This document shows positions 25,122-32,720 of a stretch of DNA of 64,000 bases, in pieces. The position numbers were made by a program, and so were the translations under genes. Below the pieces are notes generated by a model, which did no database searches, had not been told where the DNA came from, and saw only the letters and a program-made list of their open reading frames with translations. The stretch is from Rhodococcus yunnanensis NBRC 103083 (GTDB lineage: Bacteria > Actinomycetota > Actinomycetes > Mycobacteriales > Mycobacteriaceae): assembly GCF_001895005.1 (NCBI RefSeq), contig NZ_BCXH01000003.1:1-64000 (forward strand). The letters are read 5' to 3'. The stretch's first letter is position 1, and the number at the start of each line of letters is the position of its first letter.

Positions 25122-26021
25122 TCACCTTTCGGGGTCCTCTCGATGTGCGGGGGCCGTAGCGGGTACGACGATGGTGGGAATCGCGGCGTGGTGCAGGACC
25201 GCGCGGCTCGTGGAACCGATGAAGGCAGCCGACACCGTTCCGTGGCCGTGTGTGCCGACGACGATCAGCTGTGCCCGACGACTCTCGTCCAGAATTGCGT
25301 GCGACGGGGAGTCGTCGACGATGGCTACCGACGTCGGCACTTCTGGATATTTCAGTGCCCACGGCGCTACCACGTCGTGCAGCCAGGTCGCCTCGGTCGG
25401 CTGAGGGTCGAGCAGATACTCGGACTCGATGTGAGCGTGGACAATTCGGAGACCGACACCGTGCGTCGACGCGTGCTCGAAAGCAACTTCCAGGATCGCG
25501 TCGGGATTGGTCGTCACGTCGAGTCCGACGAGAACCGGGAACTCGTGGTCACGATCGGAGCTGCAGTGTCCGTGCGGAACGAGAGCTACTGGGCACGGTG
25601 AGTGAGTTGCGACGTGATCACTCACCGAGCCCAGTAGTCCGCGGGCCAGTCCGCCGGCACCCCTCGAGCCGACGACGACCATCCGAGCATCGGTCGCGAA
25701 TCCGGTCAGAACCTTCGCCGGACGACCTGATGCAAGTATTGTTTCGATCGAAAATCCTTCGCCCACAATGCACTCGGCGGTCGAGCGTGCGCGAGAAAGA
25801 GTCGCTCGCCCCCTCGCGCGCACCGTGGATGCCCGGCCGCCCCTGAGATTGACAGCATCCGCGAACGATCTGTCGATGTCCGGTTCGGCATGCACCAGAA
25901 CCAGCGTCCCGCCCCGCGCTGCAACGTCCGCAGCCGCCCACCGAACCGTGTCCAGCCCGGTAGGTGACTCGTCGACACCGACGACAGTCGCGTTGGGTCG
26001 CGCTGCCTGTCCCTGTGTCAT
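25122..26021 (-). CDS. tandem universal stress protein (two USP domains)
   Basis: A 299-residue protein with two UspA domains (~10-145 and ~160-290). Each has an ATP-binding G-2x-G-9x-G-S pattern: VVGSRGAGGLARGLLGS in the first and VVGTHGHGTVSAAFIGS in the second. This is the ATP-binding USP class, like Rv2623 and related dormancy proteins of mycobacteria. The start codon lies 36 bases from the nearer DosR-type box (26058-26071). It heads a USP-flavodoxin operon. Its likely role is growth restraint or survival in hypoxia, by analogy only. Confidence 0.9.
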   Translation of the reverse strand: MTQGQAARPNATVVGVDESPTGLDTVRWAAADVAARGGTLVLVHAEPDIDRSFADAVNLRGGRASTVRARGRATLSRARSTAECIVGEGFSIETILASGRPAKVLTGFATDARMVVVGSRGAGGLARGLLGSVSDHVATHSPCPVALVPHGHCSSDRDHEFPVLVGLDVTTNPDAILEVAFEHASTHGVGLRIVHAHIESEYLLDPQPTEATWLHDVVAPWALKYPEVPTSVAIVDDSPSHAILDESRRAQLIVVGTHGHGTVSAAFIGSTSRAVLHHAAIPTIVVPATAPAHREDPER

Positions 26022-26057
26022 CAGCTCATAGTGCGGTCCCGCCCTCGGCCGACGATA

Positions 26058-26093
26058 GGGACTTCGGTCCCATGGCTTCGGGACCGAAGTCCC
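26058..26093. promoter_or_regulatory. twin DosR-type boxes in divergent promoter
   Basis: GGGAC-TTCG-GTCCC at 26058-26071 and GGGAC-CGAA-GTCCC at 26080-26093 are complementary copies of the DosR-box core in opposite orientation, 22 bp centre to centre (two helical turns). They lie between the USP gene (minus) and the serine-hydrolase lipoprotein (plus), so both could be induced by the DosR encoded at 22727-23356. Confidence 0.8.
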
Positions 26094-26187
26094 TGGACGG
26101 GTAACTCGATTTCGCGTCGTCGGCGCGGCGTGTTGTCTATCATCGACTTGCTGTCGGTTGGACGCGGCCCCTCGGTGAGGAGAAGTG

Positions 26188-27594
26188 ATGAGGCTTCACT
26201 GCAGGTTGGCGATCGCAGGCACGGCGGTGGCACTGGCCGCTGTCACCGGATGCGGCAGTTCCACCGAACCGGCCCAGAATTCCAGCAGCACCACAGTAGA
26301 TGCATCGGCGTCCTCGGGTGCATCTGCGTCTTCGGGTGCATCGGCCGAACCTGCCTATGCAGCAACGGTGCAACCGATCGTCGAGAAGCTCATGAAGGAC
26401 AACGTGATTCCCGGGGCCGTCGTGGCCATCGAATCGCCGACGCAGGGCAATTGGTCCGCCACGTTCGGTACGCGGGTGATCGACGAGGACCAACCGGTCA
26501 CGCTGGACGACTACTTCCGCATCGGGAGCAATACCAAGACGATGACGTCGACGGTGATCCTGCAGTTGGTTCAGGAAGGAAGGCTGGCGCTGACGGACCC
26601 GGTGAGCACGTTCCGTGACGGAGTACCGAACGGCGACCGGATCACCATCGAGCAGCTCTCGGACATGCGCAGCGGGCTGTACAGCTACAGTTTCGATCCG
26701 CAGTTCAACGCCACGCTCGACAACGATCCGCAGAAGGTATGGACGCCGGACGAGTTGTTGGACATCGCTTTTTCCCATCCGGTGAACTTCGCACCGGGGG
26801 AGAGGTTCGAGTACAGCAACACCAACATCGTGCTGTTGGGGCTGATCATCGAACAACTCACCGGCGAGTCCGCCGCAGATGCGTTCCAGGAGAGGATCTT
26901 CGAGCCGCTCGGTTTGTCGCACACGTCGCTGCCCGCCGCCGCGGATGCCTCGATCCCGACGCCGCATCCACAGGGATATTCGTTCGGCACCAACGTCTCG
27001 ACCATCGACACGTTCGTGCTTCCCGAACCCCAGCAATCGGAAGCCTTGGCCGGGACGCTGAAACCCAACGACGAGACGGATGCCAACCCGTCGTGGACAT
27101 GGACGGCAGGGGGTGCGATCTCCACTACCGCGGACATGGTCACGTACGTCAAAGCGCTTGTCGGAGGCGGACTTCTGAACGAGGACATGCAGAAGCAACG
27201 TCTGAGCAGTATTCAGCCGACCGACCCGAGCAATCCCGATGCGGCAGGGTACGGACTCGGCATCGCGAGATTCGGGCCGAGCCTCATCGGACACGACGGC
27301 CAGATTCCCGGCTACATGACCGTCATGGTCAACGATCCGAAGACCGATCTGACGATCGTCATCGCAACGAACCTCGCGACGGTTCCCACCGGTGAGGGTT
27401 CGGCCCTGGTGTTGCTCAAGGGCATCATTCCGACGTTCTACGGCGCGGGCGCGGACACCGGAGGCAACCCTGCAGGGGTGCCGAGCAGTGGCGAAACCTC
27501 AGTGCAGCCCACCCTGCCGCCGTCTGTAGTACCACCGCCGGTAGCACCACCGTCTGTAGCACCACCGCCTGTAGCGCCGTCGCCCACTCCCTGA
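26188..27594 (+). CDS. beta-lactamase-fold serine hydrolase lipoprotein
   Basis: A 468-residue exported lipoprotein. A signal peptide ends in the lipobox AAVTGC, with Cys22 as the lipidation site. It is followed by an Ala/Ser-rich spacer with a short repeat (SSGASASSGAS). The catalytic domain has Ser-x-x-Lys at Ser114-Lys117 (IGSNTKTMT), a YSNTN motif and a late GHDGQIPG. This marks a class C beta-lactamase / DD-peptidase-like esterase. The C-terminus is a Pro-Val-Ala repeat (VAPPSVAPPPVAP), perhaps wall-spanning. ATG 26188 follows GAGGAGA; GTG 26185 is also possible. The twin DosR boxes lie ~95 bases upstream, so hypoxic expression is plausible. Confidence 0.85.
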   Translation: MRLHCRLAIAGTAVALAAVTGCGSSTEPAQNSSSTTVDASASSGASASSGASAEPAYAATVQPIVEKLMKDNVIPGAVVAIESPTQGNWSATFGTRVIDEDQPVTLDDYFRIGSNTKTMTSTVILQLVQEGRLALTDPVSTFRDGVPNGDRITIEQLSDMRSGLYSYSFDPQFNATLDNDPQKVWTPDELLDIAFSHPVNFAPGERFEYSNTNIVLLGLIIEQLTGESAADAFQERIFEPLGLSHTSLPAAADASIPTPHPQGYSFGTNVSTIDTFVLPEPQQSEALAGTLKPNDETDANPSWTWTAGGAISTTADMVTYVKALVGGGLLNEDMQKQRLSSIQPTDPSNPDAAGYGLGIARFGPSLIGHDGQIPGYMTVMVNDPKTDLTIVIATNLATVPTGEGSALVLLKGIIPTFYGAGADTGGNPAGVPSSGETSVQPTLPPSVVPPPVAPPSVAPPPVAPSPTP

Positions 27595-27601
27595 CGGCCG
27601 A

Positions 27602-29623
27602 TTACTCGGGCATCCGGTCGGCGCCCCAGCTGCGCCGGACGAACCCGAGGACCCGTTCGACGGCCTCGGCGGGGACCAGTTCCGGCTCGCCGTTCTCGAG
27701 CGGGTCGGTGTGGAAGATGTACAGACGTGAGACGAACTCCTCGAACGGCAGCGAACCTTCCCCTGCGCGCTCGCCGTTCCCAGCCGTTCCGACGACGACG
27801 CCGTCGCCCCAGTCCTGGCCGCTGTCGTTGTTCGGGTTGAAGAAGAACACGCGCATGACACCGTCGGGATCCGGGGCCGCACGCAGAATGGTGATGGCGT
27901 GCCAGCCGACGTACCTGGCGGCGCTGTCGGTGACCGCCACCCCGGCCGGTTGCGGGTGGATCAGCGGTTGGCCACCGTTGTAGGCGGGGTGATACGACGC
28001 GTGGAACTGCCGGATGAAGTCGTCGAGATCGATGAGATTGCCGGTCTCCACGTCGACGTCGATGTGGAATCCGCGAGCCGACCACCAGCCGTGGAACTCG
28101 GGATTGACCCATCGGTGCGGATCACCCGGCCGACCCGCGCACCGCCGACCCATTTCCGCGTATATCCGGTCCAGATGCGGCACGAGGAGCTGTGAGAGAG
28201 GATCGAGGTCGATCGGCGTCGCGCTTGCGACCCCGCCCTCGCTGTCGTTCGACGAGATTGGTTGGCCCTCGAAGTGCATGACGATCTCGTCGTCGCGGGC
28301 TGCCCAGACGACCATCTGCAGCAGGTAGTCGGGATCGTTGTAGGCCCACATCGACAGCGCACGCGCAGATTGGCAGGTCGGGTTGTCGCCCTGGCCGACG
28401 CCGAGAGGCTGCCCGAGCATCGACAGCAGGCCGCCGAGCAGGCGTGCCGCGGGGTCGGGCGTGGAGCCGAACGCGTCCCGCAGCCGTTGCTGCACGTCGG
28501 GGGCCAGCTGCAGCGACAGTTGGCGCCACAGCGAGGGCACGATCGGTGGTTGGTGCAGGATGCCCCGGTCGAGCATCAGCGCGAGGCCGTAGAGGCATTG
28601 TGCCGATTCCGGGTGCACGGCCACCACGATCAACGTGTGCACCAGTTCCGTGTATCGCTGCAGGCACGTTCGACCGGTCTCCGACACACCGAGCGCTTCG
28701 CCCAGCAGGTAGGGGTTGTTCTCGATCAGGAACCGGACGAGGGTCGCGTGATACGGCGAGACGAGTCCGGTGTCGTGCATCGCCCGGGCGAAACCACGGG
28801 CTTCGAATTCCAGGCCCTCGGTGTCCATGACGTCGAGCCGCGAGCGGTAGACGACCACGCCGGGGTCTTCCCTGCATGCCTCGGTGGGTCCGAACAGTGC
28901 GGAGATCAGGCGGTCGAGGCCCTGGCCGGATGCGCCGAGGTCGACGTCGGGATCCTCGCGGTAGACCGCGATGCGCGTCACCATCGCTTTGATCTGGTCG
29001 ACCTGGATCGGGCGCTGACGCAGCACTCGCCAGATCTCCTCACCGAGTTCGCCCAGCACGCTGTCGTAGCCGATCTGCTCGGCAACGTAACCGAAGAGAT
29101 CGCGAATCAGGTGTGCGACCCGGCCGAGGCGGACGCGTTCGGCTTCCGACGGGGCCGAGAACAGCGCTTCGAGGTTCATCGCGAGTATCTGCGACAGAAA
29201 TCGCTTCGCGTCCTCGGCGCTGATCGCCTCGTGGGTGTACTCGCCTGCGGCGATCGCAACCAGCCGCAGTTCGCTGGTGGCTTCGAGCACCACCGTGTCG
29301 ATCATCCCGCTGCGCAGCGACGGCCCGACGAAGGCGGGCACGAGGATGTCCGGTTGCGCCCAGTCGGTGCCGAGGAAGAGCCCGGCCTCGTCCAGCGCGG
29401 CGGCACGGTCACGAACGGCCGCGCAACCACCTCGTTGCAGCAGTACTCGATGCAGCGCGTCGAGTACTCGTCGCACCTTGGTGCCCTTGGAGAATTCGGG
29501 GGCACCCGCCAACGCGTCGACGGCATGATCGAGCTGCGACAGGCGTGTGACCAGTGCCTGGTCGACCGACGCATCCAGCGTTTGCGACGGTCCGTGTCGG
29601 TCGTCCCCGAGATCCTGCCTCAC
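27602..29623 (-). CDS. unrecognised 673-aa protein with papain-like Cys/His/Asn triad
   Basis: Not matched to a named family. Residues 1-390 look like a helical, Leu/Arg-rich region. Residues ~405-640 have the order expected for a papain-like cysteine peptidase or amidase: Cys417 at a helix start (DNPTCQSARALSMW), then His575 in YVGWHAITIL, then Asn596-Asp600 in FFFNPNNDSG. No signal peptide is seen. The GTG start at 29623 overlaps the ATP-grasp stop as GTGA, so translation is coupled to the ligase. A peptide- or amide-processing role together with the ligase is inferred. Convergent with the lipoprotein gene, 7 bases away. The triad is predicted, not proven. Confidence 0.7.
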   Translation of the reverse strand: MRQDLGDDRHGPSQTLDASVDQALVTRLSQLDHAVDALAGAPEFSKGTKVRRVLDALHRVLLQRGGCAAVRDRAAALDEAGLFLGTDWAQPDILVPAFVGPSLRSGMIDTVVLEATSELRLVAIAAGEYTHEAISAEDAKRFLSQILAMNLEALFSAPSEAERVRLGRVAHLIRDLFGYVAEQIGYDSVLGELGEEIWRVLRQRPIQVDQIKAMVTRIAVYREDPDVDLGASGQGLDRLISALFGPTEACREDPGVVVYRSRLDVMDTEGLEFEARGFARAMHDTGLVSPYHATLVRFLIENNPYLLGEALGVSETGRTCLQRYTELVHTLIVVAVHPESAQCLYGLALMLDRGILHQPPIVPSLWRQLSLQLAPDVQQRLRDAFGSTPDPAARLLGGLLSMLGQPLGVGQGDNPTCQSARALSMWAYNDPDYLLQMVVWAARDDEIVMHFEGQPISSNDSEGGVASATPIDLDPLSQLLVPHLDRIYAEMGRRCAGRPGDPHRWVNPEFHGWWSARGFHIDVDVETGNLIDLDDFIRQFHASYHPAYNGGQPLIHPQPAGVAVTDSAARYVGWHAITILRAAPDPDGVMRVFFFNPNNDSGQDWGDGVVVGTAGNGERAGEGSLPFEEFVSRLYIFHTDPLENGEPELVPAEAVERVLGFVRRSWGADRMPE

Positions 29624-30861
29624 ACGTAGAAGTCCAGTTCTTCCTGTTGCTTGAGCAGGTCACGCATCGTGTAGGGGTCTTCGCCGAAGAAGTACAGCAG
29701 ACCCCAGTGCGTGCCGAACGCCGTCCGTTTGGTGACGGTCTCCTCGACCGGCGCAGACAGATCGTTGGTCTCGTAATAGTCGTGTTCGGCTGTCTGCGTG
29801 GGGATTTCCAGATGACTGACGACGCGTCGGCGTGGGTAGACACCGAAGCATCCGGCCACTCCCGATGCACCGACGACTTCCTCGGGGAAGAACGCGTCGA
29901 TCTCTTCCTCGGTGGTCTTCGGATCGAACGCCAGCGCAAGGCCCTGGTAGGCGTTGAATCCATAGGAGCGCTCCAACAGTTCGAACACCTTGAAGCCCGG
30001 CGGTCGATACGCGACCTCGCCGAAGTACATTTCACCGTCACTCGTGACGAAGTACTCGGGGTGGATGAAGCCGAACTCGATGTCGAACGTCTTGATCAGC
30101 TTCTCGATCTGGGCGGTGATCGCGGGCCGATACTTCTCGAGCTCCGGCGTCGCCGGAACGAAGACCGAGTATCCGAGCGTCACGTACTCGGAGATGTTGA
30201 GGAACTTGATCTTTCCGTTGTGGATCCATGCCTCGACCGCGAATTCCCAACCGTCGAGGTGAGATTCCATCAGCACCGGGAATTCGTCGTCCGGGATGGA
30301 ATCGACCTCGTCGGGAGTTCGGATGACGCGATGTCCGAGGCAGCCGGCTTTGTCGAAGGCCTTCAAGTGAATCGGATCGTTCGGGTCGCCGTCGAGCTTG
30401 AGCAGTGTCTGGTTGACCCGGCGCAGAAACCGGATGACGTCCTCGCGGTCGTGGGCTTCCTCGAAGATGCCGACCCGGATGCCACCCAGCTGGGCGCGCC
30501 GTTTCATGAGCGACTTGTCACGCAGCAACATGGCCTGGCCGAACAGTCGCGGATTGCCGAGCAACACGGAGTTGATGGCACCCGCCCATTCGACGGTTTC
30601 CTCGTACAGCGGGATCGCGACGTCGACGCCTTCGTCCTGCAGCGTCTCGGCGATCTCCAGCGACCGATCGTTGAGTCGTTCGAAGTTCCACGGCAGGTAC
30701 GGAATGTCGTGTTCGGTGCAGTACGGCTCGGCCCATTCGGGGGCTACCACCAGGTAGCGACGGTCGAATGCGTCCAGAGCTTCCACTGCGGCCAGGCTCC
30801 AGCCCAGTAGTGCGACGTAGCCCTTCTCCGGATTCTTCTCCAGGCGTGTGGGCTGCGGCAT
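29620..30861 (-). CDS. ATP-grasp domain ligase
   Basis: A 413-residue protein with an ATP-grasp arrangement: a pre-ATP-grasp alpha/beta domain (~1-105), a nucleotide-binding subdomain with HLKAFDKAGC and VLMESHLDGWEFAVEAW, and a metal-binding core FGFIHPEYFVTSDGEMYFGEVAYRPPG (region ~263-289). The C-terminal ~100 residues are a further domain ending LDFYV. ATP-grasp enzymes join a carboxylate to an amine or thiol through an acyl phosphate. It is the first gene of a two-gene operon with the Cys/His/Asn protein. The substrate is unknown. It is divergent from an NAD-dependent epimerase gene, which may or may not be related. Confidence 0.82.
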   Translation of the reverse strand: MPQPTRLEKNPEKGYVALLGWSLAAVEALDAFDRRYLVVAPEWAEPYCTEHDIPYLPWNFERLNDRSLEIAETLQDEGVDVAIPLYEETVEWAGAINSVLLGNPRLFGQAMLLRDKSLMKRRAQLGGIRVGIFEEAHDREDVIRFLRRVNQTLLKLDGDPNDPIHLKAFDKAGCLGHRVIRTPDEVDSIPDDEFPVLMESHLDGWEFAVEAWIHNGKIKFLNISEYVTLGYSVFVPATPELEKYRPAITAQIEKLIKTFDIEFGFIHPEYFVTSDGEMYFGEVAYRPPGFKVFELLERSYGFNAYQGLALAFDPKTTEEEIDAFFPEEVVGASGVAGCFGVYPRRRVVSHLEIPTQTAEHDYYETNDLSAPVEETVTKRTAFGTHWGLLYFFGEDPYTMRDLLKQQEELDFYV

Positions 30862-30938
30862 AGGCGGTCCTTTCCTTCGGCTTTTCTCGGGTCAGGTCGT
30901 ATTTCCACCGTACAGAGGGGTCGATTCGATGCCGTGGG

Positions 30939-30966
30939 GGGCGTATCCCCGTAGCCGAGTACGCCC
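30939..30966. promoter_or_regulatory. inverted repeat in ATP-grasp/epimerase divergent promoter
   Basis: GGGCGTA at 30939-30945 and TACGCCC at 30960-30966 pair perfectly across a 14-base spacer, 34 bases before the epimerase start. It may be an operator, or a chance GC-rich repeat. Confidence 0.3.
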
Positions 30967-30999
30967 TGTGAACCGGCACTGCTGGCGTACTCTCGGCCG

Positions 31000-31926
31000 A
31001 TGAGGCTTCTCGTCACGGGTGTCAGCGGTTTCATCGGACGGAATTTCGCGGCATACGCTGCTGCGCGCGGGCACGACGTCGTCGGCATCGATGTAGGGCC
31101 TGCTCCGGGGCCGTGGCCGCACATCGAAGCCGACGTCCGCGACTCCGCGGCGCTGGAGCGCGTTCTCGCCGAGCACTCCATCACCGATATCCTCCACGGC
31201 GGCGGCATCTCCGGCCCCCACGTCGCGAACGAGAACCCCGCACTGGTGACGGCCGTCAACGTCGCGGGCACCGTCGGATTGTTCGACGCGGCCAGGCATG
31301 CGTCCCTGCCTGGTCGCGTGGTCCTGCTCTCGTCGAGTTCGGTGTACGGAAAGGCCTGGGAACAGCGGTCGTTGACGCGTGCGTGCGTGGAGACCGATGT
31401 GCTGCTCGCCAGCGAGCCGTACGGCTCGTCCAAGGTCGCCAGCGAGGCGATGATGCGCGCGTACATCGACGAGTTCGATCTCGACGCGGTGGCTCTGCGA
31501 GTGTCGATCGTCTACGGCCCGCGCCGAACGACGTACTGCGGTATCACCGAGATGATCGGGCAAGCAACGGATTCCGGAGTCATCGTGTTGCACGAGGGCG
31601 CGGATCTGCCGTTGCCCTGGGTGCACATCGACGATGTCTGCACGGGACTGGACGCCGCGTTCGCGGCGCCTCGGGAGAAGGTGAACAACAGCGGTGTACA
31701 CGCGTACAACGTCACCGGGCCCGGCGCTCCGACCTTCGTGGGTATCGCGAAAGCGGTTGCGTCCGTTGTTCCCGGGGTCTCGATCGAGCAGGGAAGCGGC
31801 CCGGACGCGTACGTGATGAACGCGCGCACCATGTCCACCGACGGCGCCGCAACCGATCTCGGGTGGACGCCGACGGTATCGATCGACGATGGCGTCGCCG
31901 ATCTCGTTGCTGCGCAGCGTACCTAG
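31000..31926 (+). CDS. NAD-dependent epimerase/dehydratase
   Basis: A 308-residue extended short-chain dehydrogenase. The Rossmann motif is VTGVSGFIGRNFAA near the start. An active-site YGSSK (Tyr-x-x-x-Lys) lies around residues 135-139, after SSSSVYG. The typical late segment VHIDDVCTGL is present. Members convert nucleotide sugars or related substrates. It is a single gene closed by a strong hairpin. The start at 31000 is directly before the Rossmann fold. The exact substrate cannot be read; it is not near polysaccharide genes. Confidence 0.85.
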   Translation: MRLLVTGVSGFIGRNFAAYAAARGHDVVGIDVGPAPGPWPHIEADVRDSAALERVLAEHSITDILHGGGISGPHVANENPALVTAVNVAGTVGLFDAARHASLPGRVVLLSSSSVYGKAWEQRSLTRACVETDVLLASEPYGSSKVASEAMMRAYIDEFDLDAVALRVSIVYGPRRTTYCGITEMIGQATDSGVIVLHEGADLPLPWVHIDDVCTGLDAAFAAPREKVNNSGVHAYNVTGPGAPTFVGIAKAVASVVPGVSIEQGSGPDAYVMNARTMSTDGAATDLGWTPTVSIDDGVADLVAAQRT

Positions 31927-31938
31927 CCGGTCGCCGAG

Positions 31939-31974
31939 CCGGCGGCGCGCTCTCCGTGGAGAACGCGCCGCCGG
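31939..31974 (+). terminator. strong hairpin terminator after epimerase
   Basis: CCGGCGGCGCG at 31939-31949 pairs perfectly with its complement at 31964-31974. Inside the loop a second stem TCTCC/GGAGA extends the structure. It begins 13 bases after the epimerase stop codon. Confidence 0.75.
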
Positions 31975-32030
31975 GGTCCGCTACCGATCGGGTGGTAAGC
32001 GGCAATCAAGTGCGGGAAGGTGCCCTGTCA

Positions 32031-32075
32031 TCTGAAGCAACTGCGTCTGAAACGACTGCGTCTGAAACAACTGTG
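32031..32075. repeat. 15-bp tandem repeat, three copies
   Basis: Three units of 15 bases at 32031-32045, 32046-32060 and 32061-32075 follow the pattern TCTGAARCRACTGYG with one or two differences each. The array is in non-coding DNA between the epimerase terminator and the NUDIX gene. No function is evident; the multiple-of-three unit is a coincidence unless an unseen frame is used. Confidence 0.6.
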
Positions 32076-32171
32076 TCCGAGTACGCGCAGGAAAGATGTC
32101 CACCAGGTGGGCCATGGGCGGATGAATCGGGTGTCCCCCGATCGGGGGAGAAGACCTGACATGCTTCTCGG

Positions 32172-32630
32172 GTGCCGAAGCAGAGTGCAGGTTTGTTGCC
32201 CTATCGACGACGCGGCGGTGTCGTCGAGGTCCTGATCGCGCACCCGGGCGGCCCGTACTGGGCACGCAAGGACGACGGGGCGTGGTCGGTCGTCAAGGGC
32301 GAATACATCGACGAGGAACCGCTGGATGCGGCGAAGCGTGAATTTCGCGAGGAAACCGGGCTCGACGTCGTCGGCGATCCGTTCCTGCTGAACGTGATCA
32401 CCCAGAAGGCCGGAAAGGTCGTCACCGTGTTCGCCGTGGAGGCGGACTACGACGCCGAGAGCGCGGTCAGCAATACCTTCGAGATGGAATGGCCACCGAG
32501 ATCGGGGAAGATGCAGTCGTTTCCGGAGGTCGACCGCATCGAGTGGTTCTCGCTGGACGACGCACGGATCAAACTGCTCGCGGCACAATCGGTGCTGATC
32601 GACGAGCTTGTCGGGCGGGGGCTGGCGTAG
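32172..32630 (+). CDS. NUDIX hydrolase
   Basis: A 152-residue NUDIX protein. The NUDIX box is complete: GEYIDEEPLDAAKREFREET at residues ~38-57, with the REFREE core that binds metal. The N-terminus QSAGLLPYRRRGGVVEVLIAHPGG is typical of a small housekeeping subgroup near MutT/DR1025-like proteins. The start is GTG at 32172; the ribosome-binding site is weak. It stands alone between two hairpin/repeat regions. It is expected to hydrolyse a nucleoside diphosphate linked to another moiety; substrate unknown. Confidence 0.85.
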   Translation: MPKQSAGLLPYRRRGGVVEVLIAHPGGPYWARKDDGAWSVVKGEYIDEEPLDAAKREFREETGLDVVGDPFLLNVITQKAGKVVTVFAVEADYDAESAVSNTFEMEWPPRSGKMQSFPEVDRIEWFSLDDARIKLLAAQSVLIDELVGRGLA

Positions 32631-32720
32631 CCACACCTTGACGGACGGGCGAAACTCGTGCCACAGTTCAGTCACCGACCGATCGATCGCTCGGTCGCTG
32701 TGAAACCGAGGAGAATGCAC

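Noticed and set aside
28262..29629. 455-residue plus-strand frame opposite the 673-aa protein
   Set aside because: No recognisable domain or ribosome-binding site. The minus-strand frame has the coupled GTGA start and a plausible catalytic triad.
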